Source: Actinomycetota bacterium (GTDB lineage Bacteria > Actinomycetota > Actinomycetes > S36-B12 > UBA10799). Taken from it: a stretch of 64,000 nt of DNA. The notes beneath the pieces are model-generated. The model saw only the letters and a program-made list of their open reading frames with translations. It was not told where the DNA came from and searched no databases. Below, in pieces: positions 33,824-42,179 of the stretch. The stretch is taken from contig JACJWR010000002.1 in the NCBI GenBank assembly GCA_020637055.1, positions 744,001-808,000 of the forward strand. Reading direction: 5' to 3'. A program made the position numbers and the translations under genes. Every line of letters begins with the position of its first letter. The first letter of the stretch is position 1.

Positions 33824-35002
33824 CTAGCGGGACTTGGCGAACCTGGTGAGGGCTTCGTCGGTGAGTTGCCAGCCACGGCGACTGCGAGTCAGGTAGCCGC
33901 CCCCTTCGAGCAGCGCGAGCAGGGGTACCAACTCCTCCCGCGGGAGCCCGATGTCGGCGGCCAACTGCACGTCGTCGAGCGGCCCCTTGGCCACCAACCA
34001 CCCCAAGACGCTGCGACCGACCGTACTGAGCGCCGACGACTCCCCCAGCGGCGTCACCACCTCCAGCACGTCGCTGGTGCCACCGACCAGGATCGCCTGC
34101 TGGTTCCGGATCAGGTCGTGACACCCGGTCGAGAGGTCTGAGTCCACCGGACCCGGCACCGCCATGACATGCCGGGAGATTCGCGCTGCTGCCGCGGCAG
34201 TGCTGCGCGCTCCGGATTTCAGGGCGGCTTCGACGACGATGGTGCCCCTGCTGAGTGCGGCGATCAGCCGGTTTCGGGTGAGGAACCTATGGCGGGCCGG
34301 CGGGGCACCGAGCGGACATTCGGACACGACCGCGCCGCTGTGCTGGACCCGCCGGAACAGATGCTCATGGGCACGCGGGTAGGGCTTGTCGACCCCGCCG
34401 GCTGAGACCAGCACAGTCCTCCCGCCCACCGCAAGAGCCCCCTGATGCGCTGCGGCATCGATGCCGTAGGCCCCGCCGGAGACCACCGTCCACCCGAACA
34501 ACGCCAACTCCGCTGCGATCGTCTCGGCCTGCATCCGACCGTAGGGACTGCAGGCCCTCGCACCCACGATCGACACGGATCGAACCAGATCGAGCCGCAC
34601 GGACTCACCCGTGACCCACAACAGGAAGGGCTTGGCATCGCCGAGGTCATCGAGTTGGGTCGGCCATCCCGGATAGCCGGGCAGCAGGCAGCGCGCCCCG
34701 AGTGCGGCAGCTCGCTCGAGTTGCGTTGCGACGGCTTCCGCGAGCGGCGACGCCGACCGAGCGGGCAAACGCGTCCGTTCAAGTTCGGCGGCGACGCGTT
34801 CCGGCCCCTTGCGCCCCACCTCGGCACCCACCTTGGAATCGCCCGGCTCGGCGAGCAGGCTGAGGGCGATGCGGGCTCGGACTTCCGCCTCCCAGTGGGC
34901 ATCACCGCCGGACCTGCCGATCGCATCGGCCGACGTGGACCGCGGGGCCGCCGGCATCGGGAGTGCCTGTTGGGCCGGGTGGATCTGGGGCGCACCCGTC
35001 AT
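33824..35002 (-). CDS. dprA: DNA-processing protein DprA
   Basis: 392 residues. The extended Rossmann domain has SIVGARACSPYGR, VVSGGAYGIDAAAHQGAL and the FLTRNRLIAALS segment that contacts single-stranded DNA. A winged-helix C-terminal domain ends ...GGYLTRSRRGWQLTDEAL. DprA loads RecA on incoming single-stranded DNA during transformation. The ATG at 35002 overlaps the comM stop (ATGA). An N-terminal ~75-residue stretch precedes the recognised SAM-like region. Confidence 0.92.
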   Translation of the reverse strand: MTGAPQIHPAQQALPMPAAPRSTSADAIGRSGGDAHWEAEVRARIALSLLAEPGDSKVGAEVGRKGPERVAAELERTRLPARSASPLAEAVATQLERAAALGARCLLPGYPGWPTQLDDLGDAKPFLLWVTGESVRLDLVRSVSIVGARACSPYGRMQAETIAAELALFGWTVVSGGAYGIDAAAHQGALAVGGRTVLVSAGGVDKPYPRAHEHLFRRVQHSGAVVSECPLGAPPARHRFLTRNRLIAALSRGTIVVEAALKSGARSTAAAAARISRHVMAVPGPVDSDLSTGCHDLIRNQQAILVGGTSDVLEVVTPLGESSALSTVGRSVLGWLVAKGPLDDVQLAADIGLPREELVPLLALLEGGGYLTRSRRGWQLTDEALTRFAKSR

Positions 35003-36567
35003 GCCAACCACGCCTCGGAGTTGCGCAGGCTCATCGCCTCGGTCAGTTCGCCGGGCCCGGGGGCGTCCTTGCCGGCGAGGTCGGCGAGGGTCCATGCGAC
35101 ACGCAGCGCGAGGTCCAGGCCACGCACCGACTCCTGCGACTCTGCCGCCTGCGAGAGCGCTCGCTGCAGTGCGTCGGGAACCGGCCAGTTCCGCCGAATC
35201 TCGTGAGCCGGTACCGCGGCATTGACCCGCCAGGTGGTTTCTGCCAGTCGCCGGGCGGCCCGCTGCCGCGCCGCACGCACCCGGTCGGCCACCACGGTCG
35301 ACGTTTCGGCGGGGCCGTCGGCACCGGACAACTCCGCCAAGGTGGGCCTGCGCAGGGTCAGTCGCACATCAACCCGATCCAACAACGGTCCGGCCAGCCG
35401 GGCGAGGTACCGTCGCCGTTGCACCGACGAGCAACTGCATGGCCTGCCGCTGGAGTCCAGCGCCCGGCCGCAGGGGCAGGGATTGGTCGTGAGCAGCAGT
35501 TGGAACCTGGCGGGCAACTCCACGTGGAAGCCGCTCCGCGAGAGCGTCACTTGGCCTGTTTCCATCGACTGCCGCAAGGAGTCCAGCGCACCGGCGGAGA
35601 ATTCGGCCGCTTCATCGAGCAGCAGCACACCGGCGTGCGCCTTCGTCACTAGTCCGATCCGTGGCCGCTCTGCGCTTCCGCCGCCGATCAACGCCACATC
35701 AGTTGTGGTGTGGTGTGGACTCACCACCGGTGGACGCCGGATCAACTCGGGCGGCGCCGCCGTCTCTGAGAGGGCTCTGATCGACGTCACCTCAAGCGCA
35801 TCCGGGTCGTCGAGGTCGGGGAGCAGTGACGCCAGCCGTGCCGCCAACAGCGACTTGCCCACCCCCGCCGGTCCGGCGAGCGCGAGGTGGTGGCCACCGG
35901 CGGCAGCCACTTCCAGACCTCGACGCGCCCTACGTTGACCCCGCACATCGGCCAAGTCAGGCTCTGCCGGGTGCGTCGAAACGACCGGAGGCGCCACCTG
36001 TCGTCGTGCAGCGCAGGCGACGTCGAGTTCCTGGTGGGCCATCGAGTCGTCTCCGGTCAACTCGCCCCACAACTGACGCAGCGTCCAGACCGGCATCACC
36101 TGCAACCCGGTGACCAACTCCGCCTCGGCTGCATGAGCCGCCGGCACTACCAACCGTGGCGCGCCCGCGCGAGCAGCAGCCAGCGCGGCGGGCAGCACCG
36201 TGCCCACCGGTCGGACGCTGCCGTCAAGACCGAGTTCCCCGACGAACACCCAGTCCGCCACGTTGTCCCGATCCGGCAACACGGCACTGCTCGTCAGCAC
36301 CGCGACAGCTATGCCCAGGTCGAGTCCCGAGCCGCGCTTCGGCAGCGACGCCGGGCTGAGTCCGACCGTGATGCGACCGGTGGGCCAGGGCAGACCGGAA
36401 CTGGCCGTGGCGGCGCGCACCCGTTCCCGGGATTCACTGACCGCAGTGTCGGGCAACCCGACGATGGCCCAGTGCGGAAGCCCTTGCGCCAAGTGGGCCT
36501 CAACCTCCACCAAGTGGGCGCGCACCCCGACCACTACCGCCGTCATCGCTCTGCCGGTGGCCATCAT
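34999..36567 (-). CDS. comM: Mg-chelatase-like AAA+ ATPase ComM/YifB
   Basis: 522 residues from the ATG at 36567, which overlaps the yraN stop. An N-terminal Lon-like substrate domain (AIVGLPDTAVSESRERVRAA) precedes an AAA+ core with Walker A GPAGVGKSLL and Walker B GVLLLDEAAEF, then a cysteine-rich insert (NPCPCG ... CSCSS) that probably binds zinc. ComM is a hexameric helicase that promotes branch migration during natural transformation. Lying in one unit with dprA, it forms a small competence/recombination cassette. Confidence 0.93.
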   Translation of the reverse strand: MMATGRAMTAVVVGVRAHLVEVEAHLAQGLPHWAIVGLPDTAVSESRERVRAATASSGLPWPTGRITVGLSPASLPKRGSGLDLGIAVAVLTSSAVLPDRDNVADWVFVGELGLDGSVRPVGTVLPAALAAARAGAPRLVVPAAHAAEAELVTGLQVMPVWTLRQLWGELTGDDSMAHQELDVACAARRQVAPPVVSTHPAEPDLADVRGQRRARRGLEVAAAGGHHLALAGPAGVGKSLLAARLASLLPDLDDPDALEVTSIRALSETAAPPELIRRPPVVSPHHTTTDVALIGGGSAERPRIGLVTKAHAGVLLLDEAAEFSAGALDSLRQSMETGQVTLSRSGFHVELPARFQLLLTTNPCPCGRALDSSGRPCSCSSVQRRRYLARLAGPLLDRVDVRLTLRRPTLAELSGADGPAETSTVVADRVRAARQRAARRLAETTWRVNAAVPAHEIRRNWPVPDALQRALSQAAESQESVRGLDLALRVAWTLADLAGKDAPGPGELTEAMSLRNSEAWLA

Positions 36568-36956
36568 CCGACTCCGAGGAGGTGCCGGACGACTGCGGGA
36601 CCTTTGGGCGACAGTTCGACGGCGACGACGTCCAGCCGGAGCTCTACGGGTCGACAGGCAAGAGAGCCAGGCGTGCGCCCCGCCAGCCACAACGCCAGCA
36701 ACTTGCGCAGCCGGACGACTTTCCTCGGCGTCACAGCCTCCTCCGGCGACCCGTAGGCGTTGCTCGATCGGGTCTTCACCTCGCAGCCCACAAGGAAGTC
36801 CGCGTCCAGTGCGACGATGTCGAGTTCGCCCTCCCGACAGCGCCAGTTGCGCTCGACGATCCGGTATCCGCGTTCAGTCAGGAAGGCGCAGGCGACATCC
36901 TCGCCATAGCGGCCGAGCGCCGTCCGGCGCTGTGATCCATTGGGGTACCCACCCAC
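36564..36956 (-). CDS. yraN: UPF0102 (YraN-family) putative endonuclease
   Basis: 130 residues. The restriction-endonuclease-like fold shows GRYGEDVACAFLTERGYRIVERNW, the acidic GELDIVALD and FVGCEVKTRSS, with the E-D-ExK active-site arrangement of YraN/RPA proteins. Function is unproven; nucleic-acid processing is likely. I choose the GTG at 36956, 8 nt after GGAGG; an earlier GTG at 36965 would have the GGAG immediately next to it. That ribosome-binding site lies in one arm of a hairpin (36963-36996), so translation of this first gene of the yraN-comM-dprA-xerC-whiG unit may be restricted. Confidence 0.86.
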   Translation of the reverse strand: MGGYPNGSQRRTALGRYGEDVACAFLTERGYRIVERNWRCREGELDIVALDADFLVGCEVKTRSSNAYGSPEEAVTPRKVVRLRKLLALWLAGRTPGSLACRPVELRLDVVAVELSPKGPAVVRHLLGVG

Positions 36957-36962
36957 AGCAAC

Positions 36963-36996
36963 CACCTCCGGGTCACGAGCCTGACCTCAGGAGGTG
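36963..36996 (-). promoter_or_regulatory. hairpin sequestering the yraN ribosome-binding site
   Basis: CACCTCC at 36963-36969 is perfectly complementary to GGAGGTG at 36990-36996, and GGTCA/TGACC inside the loop extends the stem. On the mRNA (minus) strand the GGAGG of yraN is thus paired with an upstream CACCTCC. That upstream arm belongs to TGGATCACCTCCT, identical over 13 nt to the anti-Shine-Dalgarno tail of 16S rRNA. It is 56 bp downstream of the DUF2469 gene, so it might alternatively act as a terminator. Confidence 0.5.
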
Positions 36997-37051
36997 ATCC
37001 ACTCCAGTAGCGACGGTGCATCTGTGGACAAGCGGACTCAAGAGTCCGATG

Positions 37052-37366
37052 TCATTGCGATTCCGGCGGCTCCAGATTTGCCGGGTTCAACTCTTCGACG
37101 TTGACATCCTTGAAGGTCAATACCCGCACTTGTTTGACGAACCTGGCCTGCCGATAGATGTCCCAGACCCAGGCGTCGACCATGGTGACCTCGAAGAAAA
37201 CCTCGCCCCCCTCGGTGGACCGCACGCGGACGTCGACGTCGTTGGCCAGATAGAAGCGCCGTTCGGTCTCGATCACATAGGCGAAGAGGTTGATGACGTC
37301 GCGGTACTCGCGGTAGAGCGCCAGTTCGATCTCACTCTCGTACTGCTCGAGATCTTCAATGCCCAC
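37052..37366 (-). CDS. DUF2469 family protein
   Basis: 104 residues, a conserved actinobacterial protein of unknown function. The invariant-looking core YREYRDVINLFAYVIETERRFYLAN is present, followed by an acidic beta-rich half. The GTG start has GGGAG 6 nt upstream. Almost always found between rnhB and yraN, as here, suggesting a link to RNA/DNA hybrid or ribosome-related housekeeping; no catalytic motif is visible. Confidence 0.9.
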   Translation of the reverse strand: MGIEDLEQYESEIELALYREYRDVINLFAYVIETERRFYLANDVDVRVRSTEGGEVFFEVTMVDAWVWDIYRQARFVKQVRVLTFKDVNVEELNPANLEPPESQ

Positions 37367-37400
37367 CTGAGTCTCCCATCCTCGAGGTCCACGGACGACC

Positions 37401-38087
37401 CTATCGTTGCCCCATACCGTCGTCCCGGGACGCGCTGGGTAGGCCGGGAAGCCGCCAACTGAGCCGGTGCTGGCCCGACGGCCCCCAGCGCCGTAGTGCG
37501 GCGGTGTGTTCCGCCGATGCGTAGCCCTTGTTTCGTTCCCAGCCGTATCGATCCTCGTCCGCCGCCAACCTCCTCATCAAGTCGTCGCGGGCCACTTTGG
37601 CAACGATGCTCGCTGCGGCCACCGACGTGCGCTTCGAGTCGGCCTTCACCTCGGTGATGACCCGCTCGACGGCAGGTTCTGAAGGATCCGATTCACCTCC
37701 TCGACTGAGGTAGTCGACGTTCCCGTCGAGCAGGATGACGTCGATCTTGGAGGTCGGCCTCAACTGCGCCAACGATCGCCCGGCCGCAAGGCGCAGCGCC
37801 ACCAAGACACCGAGTGCATCGACCTCGGCCGGACTGGCCATCCCCACGGCGCTGGAGGCCGACCAGCGGTCGATCGCGGTCGCCAGCCGACCCCTGGCGG
37901 CCATGGTCAAGTCCTTGCTGTCGCGGATGCCGGCCGGGGCGCGTCGCACGCATCGTGCCGTGACCATCACCGCCCCCACGGCCACCGGGCCGGCCAACGC
38001 GCCGCGGCCCACCTCGTCAAGTCCCACAACGGCTCGAGCGCCCTGCGCGAGAAGTTGCCGCTCCAGGGCCAATGTGGGCCGACCCAC
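37401..38087 (-). CDS. rnhB: ribonuclease HII
   Basis: 228 residues from the GTG at 38087, 2 nt after the lepB stop; the frame is open farther upstream but only over lepB. The active-site carboxylates are visible in VGLDEVGRGALAGPV (Asp-Glu), in LLDGNVDYL and in VKADSKRTSVAAASIVAKV. It cuts RNA of RNA/DNA hybrids and single ribonucleotides in DNA. A Pro/Ser-rich extra tail follows the usual RRWGPSGQHRLSWR end. Confidence 0.93.
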   Translation of the reverse strand: MGRPTLALERQLLAQGARAVVGLDEVGRGALAGPVAVGAVMVTARCVRRAPAGIRDSKDLTMAARGRLATAIDRWSASSAVGMASPAEVDALGVLVALRLAAGRSLAQLRPTSKIDVILLDGNVDYLSRGGESDPSEPAVERVITEVKADSKRTSVAAASIVAKVARDDLMRRLAADEDRYGWERNKGYASAEHTAALRRWGPSGQHRLSWRLPGLPSASRDDGMGQR

Positions 38088-38089
38088 CG

Positions 38090-38809
38090 CTAGTTCCCCG
38101 CGGTGGACCCGTTCAATGCCGGGTTGTCGAACGGCACCGCTGGAATGGGGAATACCGCGAGCCGGTCGAGCGGCCACACGTTGAGGAACACCCGGCCCAC
38201 GACGTTGTCGACCGGCACCGCACCGTTGTTCACACCGAGGTGATAGCGGGAATCGGCCGACTCCGAGCGGTTGTCGCCCATGACGAAGACCGAGTCGGCT
38301 GGAACCGTGATATCGAACGGCACCTGGTCGGTGCTGACGCCGGGCTTGATGTAGGGCTCGTCGAGCGGCACACCGTTGAGCACAATCCGTCCCTGCGGGT
38401 CGCAGCAGGCGACCTGATCGCCCGATACCCCGATGACACGTTTGACCAGGTCCTCGCCCTTGTTCGTCGGCACGATTCCGACGAATTCGAGGGCAACTCG
38501 AAGGGGGTTCGAATCAACCGGGACCGCAGGTGGGAGCCATCCGCCCGGATCGCGGAAGACAACGATCTCACCGCGCTTGACCCCGGCCAGACTCGTGGTG
38601 ATCTTGGACGCGAGGATGCGGTCACTCGGCTCCAAGGTGTTCTCCATGGATTGGCTGGGAACGTAGAAGGCCTGCACGAAGAAGGTCCTCACCACCACCG
38701 AGAGCACGATGGCCGTGATGAGCACGATGAGGATCTCGCGCAAGGCTCGCCAGGCCGACGACGTGCTGCCGCGCGACTCCGCCACTGCCTTCTCCTCTTC
38801 GTCGGTCAC
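38090..38809 (-). CDS. lepB: signal peptidase I (second of two)
   Basis: 239 residues from the GTG at 38809, which overlaps the stop of the upstream lepB copy (GTGA). A charged cytoplasmic N-terminus (DEEEKAVAESRGS) precedes one membrane helix at about 27-52. Catalytic Ser lies in VPSQSMENTL, Lys in VKRVIGVSGD and the GDNR box is VMGDNRSESADSR. It removes signal peptides on the outer face of the membrane. The pair of type I peptidases beside rplS and rnhB is common in streptomycete-like actinobacteria. Confidence 0.93.
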   Translation of the reverse strand: MTDEEEKAVAESRGSTSSAWRALREILIVLITAIVLSVVVRTFFVQAFYVPSQSMENTLEPSDRILASKITTSLAGVKRGEIVVFRDPGGWLPPAVPVDSNPLRVALEFVGIVPTNKGEDLVKRVIGVSGDQVACCDPQGRIVLNGVPLDEPYIKPGVSTDQVPFDITVPADSVFVMGDNRSESADSRYHLGVNNGAVPVDNVVGRVFLNVWPLDRLAVFPIPAVPFDNPALNGSTAGN

Positions 38810-39378
38810 GATCCCGACCCCGATGTCGGGACGGACCCGGAGCCCCACCACTGAATCTCGCCGGGCGGTGCCACGATGCCGACGACAACACCCTCGATCC
38901 GCTCCAGCGGGACGAATCCTCCGCCTGGGGCGCCCAGGTAGGCCCGACTGTCCGTCGACTGGGAACGATTGTCCCCCATCACCCACATCTTGCGTGGCGG
39001 AACGAGAACATCGAATGCGACATCGGATGGCGGTTCACCACCCAGGTACTCCTCGTCCACCGGGTTTCCATTCACCAGCAGACGACCTTCCTCATCACAG
39101 CATGTGATGCGGTCACCGGGAAGCCCGATCACCCGCTTCACGAACACTACGCGGTCGTGGCTCAGGGGTAGGAACGACCCGCGCCCGTCGAAGCCGACGA
39201 CATCGAAGCGGTTCGGGTCGCCCATACGCCCCAGGGCGACAACGTCGCCGGTGTGCAGGGTCGGCGCCATCGAGTCCGACTCCACCCGGGCGACTGTGAC
39301 GACGAAGGCGTTCACGGTCACCGCCACGACGACACCGACCGCGATACCCAGCGCGATCAGAACGCCGATCCGGCGCAC
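38806..39378 (-). CDS. lepB: signal peptidase I (first of two)
   Basis: 190 residues, shorter than its neighbour. The GTG start has AGGAGG about 6 nt upstream. The membrane helix covers about residues 4-30, the catalytic Ser is Ser36 in ESDSMAPTL, the Lys is Lys81 in FVKRVIGLPGD, and the GDNR box is VMGDNRSQSTDSR. It lacks the long charged cytoplasmic tail of the second copy. Both copies have a CC pair in the beta-insert (TCCDEEGR here, ACCDPQGR there). Confidence 0.92.
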   Translation of the reverse strand: MRRIGVLIALGIAVGVVVAVTVNAFVVTVARVESDSMAPTLHTGDVVALGRMGDPNRFDVVGFDGRGSFLPLSHDRVVFVKRVIGLPGDRITCCDEEGRLLVNGNPVDEEYLGGEPPSDVAFDVLVPPRKMWVMGDNRSQSTDSRAYLGAPGGGFVPLERIEGVVVGIVAPPGEIQWWGSGSVPTSGSGS

Positions 39379-39410
39379 CGGTCACCTCCTCGACACGGCG
39401 ACCAGACTCC

Positions 39411-39755
39411 TCAGTCGCGGCGTTCCTTGATCTTCGCCGCCTTGCCGCGCAGGTCGCGGAGGTAGTAGAGCTTGGCTCGCCGCACATGCCCGCGGGTCTC
39501 GACCTCGATCTTCTCGATCACCGGCGAGTGCAGGGGGAACGTCCGCTCCACCCCGACGCCAAAACTGATCTTGCGGACGGTGAACGTCTCTCGGAGTCCC
39601 CCACCCTGTCGTCGCAGCACGACACCGGTGAACACCTGGACGCGGGAGCGGTTGCCTTCCACCACCTTGACGTGCACCCGGACGGTATCGCCCGGCCGGA
39701 AAGCGGGAAGGTCCGACCGCATCGATTGCGAGTCGAGATCGTCGAGGACGTTCAT
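39411..39755 (-). CDS. rplS: 50S ribosomal protein L19
   Basis: 114 residues from the ATG at 39755, with GAGGAG 6 nt upstream. The L19 core is clear: FRPGDTVRVHVKVVEGNRSR, VLRRQGGGLRETFTVRKIS and RAKLYYLRDLRGKAAKIKE. It sits at the 30S-50S interface. The open frame to 39881 is leader; 194 bp separate it from trmD, enough for its own promoter. Confidence 0.97.
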   Translation of the reverse strand: MNVLDDLDSQSMRSDLPAFRPGDTVRVHVKVVEGNRSRVQVFTGVVLRRQGGGLRETFTVRKISFGVGVERTFPLHSPVIEKIEVETRGHVRRAKLYYLRDLRGKAAKIKERRD

Positions 39756-39914
39756 GGTTTCTCCTCGTGGCGCGCCGCCGGTCGGGCCACAGACGTCGAT
39801 GGTGCGATTCGTGTGATGTGAGACATTCGGACCGGCGGTATCCGCCAGGCGCAGGTGGCTACCCCCAGCGGCAGGCAGCACACGATCTCAGCCCGGCAAG
39901 TGTGCCACATGGAT

Positions 39915-39936
39915 CCCTGAACACGATCCGTCAGGG
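39915..39936 (-). terminator. possible weak terminator after trmD
   Basis: CCCTGA and TCAGGG pair around a 10-nt loop within the 194-bp gap between trmD and rplS, starting 14 bp beyond the trmD stop. Short stem without a U-tract; low confidence. Confidence 0.3.
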
Positions 39937-39949
39937 TCGGCCGCCGTCC

Positions 39950-40678
39950 TCAGTCGAGCAGGTCGGGGCGCATCGCGGCGGTGCGGGTTCGCGATTGTTC
40001 CACCCGCCAACTACGGACGGCTTCATGATCCCCCGAGGTCAGCACAGCCGGCACCGGAAGGCCGCGCCATACCGGGGGCCGGGTATAGACCGGACCCTCC
40101 AGCGCGCCATCGGCGGGCCGACTTGGCGCGAACGAATCGTCTTCGGCGCTCAAAGCGTTGCCCAACACCCCGGGCAACAAACGCACGATCGCCTCGGTGA
40201 TGAGCAACGCGGCAACTTCGCCGCCGGCGACCACCACGTCGGCCACGGACAACTCCTCCACCCTCATCCGTTCCCGGTAGTGCTCCGCCACCCGCGCATC
40301 GATCCCCTCGTATCGGCCGCAGGCGATCACCAACCGCCCCGCACCGGCCAGATCGGCGGCCACTGACTGGGTGAACCGTCGCCCACTCGGTGTTGGGATC
40401 ACCAGAACCGGCTGGGCCTCGGCGGTATCCGAGTCGAACCTGGTGGAATCCACTGCCAGCACGGCGTCGATGGCCTCGCCCCACACATCGGCCCGCATCA
40501 CCATGCCGGGTCCACCGCCGTAGGGGGCATCGTCAACCGTGCGGTGACGATCGTGCGTCCAGTCGCGCAGGTCATGGATGTCCACCGAGACCGTGCCGTT
40601 TCGACGTGCCTTCCCGACCAGGGAAAGTGACAGCGGGGCGAGGTACTCCGGAAACACCGTCAGGATGTCGATCCTCAT
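39950..40678 (-). CDS. trmD: tRNA (guanine37-N1)-methyltransferase
   Basis: 242 residues from the ATG at 40678, at the family's usual MRIDILTVFPEYL start; the extra open frame upstream is over rimM. The SPOUT knot region is seen in IPTPSGRRFTQ, ACGRYEGIDARV and SVADVVVAGGEVAAL. It makes m1G37 in tRNAs to prevent frameshifting. It follows rimM by 10 bp in the normal rpsP-khpA-rimM-trmD order. Confidence 0.96.
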   Translation of the reverse strand: MRIDILTVFPEYLAPLSLSLVGKARRNGTVSVDIHDLRDWTHDRHRTVDDAPYGGGPGMVMRADVWGEAIDAVLAVDSTRFDSDTAEAQPVLVIPTPSGRRFTQSVAADLAGAGRLVIACGRYEGIDARVAEHYRERMRVEELSVADVVVAGGEVAALLITEAIVRLLPGVLGNALSAEDDSFAPSRPADGALEGPVYTRPPVWRGLPVPAVLTSGDHEAVRSWRVEQSRTRTAAMRPDLLD

Positions 40679-40688
40679 CCGGGACCCC

Positions 40689-41297
40689 TTATCCGCGGTC
40701 TTCCACGTTGCCGTCGGTGGGCTCGAACAGGCCCACCGCTGGATCGAGGACGATGCGACGGTTGGCCAGGTCGATTGAGGGCACCATCTGGGCGACCAGG
40801 GGTACGAGGACCTCAGTTGACTGCTCGGCGGTGCCCGGGACGACCGCCAGCAGATCCTGCCCGGGCAGGTGGATGACCTCCCTGACAACCCCGAGCCGTT
40901 CGCCGGTCAGCGACCAGCAGGTCAAACCCTCCAACTGCCAGTCGAAGTACTCATCGGGATCGGGTGGTGTGGTCGAGGTATCCGCGTCGACGCTGAGGAG
41001 TAGTCCGCGCAACTTTTCGGCGGCCGTTCGATCGGTCGTCCCGGCGAAACGCACGAGCAGCCGATCGCCTTGCCATCGGCTGGTATCGACGAGCAACTGC
41101 TCGCGCTCCGGGTCGTCGGTGAGGACGACCTGACCCGCGGCGAAGCGCTCCTCGGGGAAGTCGGTGCGCACCTCGACGGTCACGTCACCGCGCAAGCCGT
41201 GTGGTCGGCCGATGCGGCCCACCACCAGGCGCACTGTCGACGGTGGGCCCGGAGTGGTCGGATCGGGCGGATCCGGAGCCTCAGCGCTCGGAGACAT
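40689..41297 (-). CDS. rimM: 16S rRNA processing protein RimM
   Basis: 202 residues. The N-terminal domain shows VVGRIGRPHGLRGDVTVEV and the C-terminal PRC barrel is visible in TGERLGVVREVIHLPGQDLLAV and VPLVAQMVPSIDLANRRIV. It helps mature the 30S head with S19. The ATG at 41297 overlaps the khpA end by 17 nt; about 20 Pro/Ser-rich residues precede the conserved core, so a GTG at 41234 is an alternative start. Confidence 0.94.
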   Translation of the reverse strand: MSPSAEAPDPPDPTTPGPPSTVRLVVGRIGRPHGLRGDVTVEVRTDFPEERFAAGQVVLTDDPEREQLLVDTSRWQGDRLLVRFAGTTDRTAAEKLRGLLLSVDADTSTTPPDPDEYFDWQLEGLTCWSLTGERLGVVREVIHLPGQDLLAVVPGTAEQSTEVLVPLVAQMVPSIDLANRRIVLDPAVGLFEPTDGNVEDRG

Positions 41298-41526
41298 CGA
41301 GGAAGTCGATGCGAATCGAGCGACTCCCGCTGACCGCCTTGACCACCGTTCGCAGTGCCGTTGCGGTTTTCCCGGAACGGCCGATGACACGACCCATGTC
41401 CGCCGGGTTCACCCGGACTGCGAGCGTGTCCCCGCGGCGGCGGTTGCGCCGTTCGGTCACCACGACGTCGTCGGGGTGCTCGACGATCCCTTTGACCAGG
41501 TGCTCGAGCGCCTCGGCCGCGATCAT
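41281..41526 (-). CDS. khpA: KH-domain RNA-binding protein KhpA
   Basis: 81 residues, a single KH domain with the RNA-gripping loop in VIGRSGKTATALRTVV. KhpA proteins bind RNA, often with KhpB/Jag, and affect cell division and ribosome-related processes. It lies between rpsP and rimM, its standard place, 7 nt after the rpsP stop. Confidence 0.94.
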   Translation of the reverse strand: MIAAEALEHLVKGIVEHPDDVVVTERRNRRRGDTLAVRVNPADMGRVIGRSGKTATALRTVVKAVSGSRSIRIDFLDVSER

Positions 41527-41533
41527 GGCTCCG

Positions 41534-42037
41534 TCAGTCCTTGGCGTCGGAGTCGGCGGTCGCCTCGACCTCGGCAGCTTCCTCCGCCGCTGCGGCGTCG
41601 ACCACCTCGAGCGCCTCTGTGGAGACCTCTTCGGCAGCCTCGGCGGCGGCCTCGACCGGGTTCTCGGCTACCGGCGCCGGCGCATCCGCCTGCTCGGCTG
41701 CCTCGGATACCGCCTTGGCGAAAACTTCATCCTGCGAGGCGCGGGCGGGTGCGACTTCGAGCGCCCCCGCGGCGTCACCCTCCCCGGTGAACTTCTGCCA
41801 GTCACCGGTCAAGGCGAGGATGCGCTGCACCGACTCGGTCGGCTTGGCTCCGACTCCCAGCCAGTACTGGACGCGCTCGGAGTTGACGTCGATCACCGAT
41901 GGGTTGGGAAGCGGGTCGTACGTTCCGACCTCTTCGATAGCGCGACCATCGCGCTTGGTGCGCGAGTCCGCCACCACGATTCGGTACACCGGACGGTGAA
42001 CCTTGCCAAGACGCTTGAGCTTGATCTTTACAGCCAC
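41534..42037 (-). CDS. rpsP: 30S ribosomal protein S16 with acidic C-terminal extension
   Basis: 167 residues from the GTG at 42037, which begins the conserved VKIKLKRLGKVHRPVYRIVV. The S16 core ends near residue 85; the remaining ~80 residues are rich in Ala, Glu and Val, giving a very acidic tail much longer than E. coli S16 (82 residues in all). The open frame to 42448 is leader and overlap with ffh. rpsP heads the rimM-trmD operon; the 142-bp gap to ffh probably holds its promoter. Confidence 0.95.
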   Translation of the reverse strand: MAVKIKLKRLGKVHRPVYRIVVADSRTKRDGRAIEEVGTYDPLPNPSVIDVNSERVQYWLGVGAKPTESVQRILALTGDWQKFTGEGDAAGALEVAPARASQDEVFAKAVSEAAEQADAPAPVAENPVEAAAEAAEEVSTEALEVVDAAAAEEAAEVEATADSDAKD

Positions 42038-42179
42038 GGAAGGGTTTTCTCCAGAGTCGATTCGGGTGCGGTCGGACGACGGGGGTGGGGTCCACCGCCG
42101 GCAACCGTCGTTGGGATACATGCGCGGGAGAGAGGGGCCCGCGACGATCGCGCCCCATTCTGCCAGACGGGGGTGGCGA

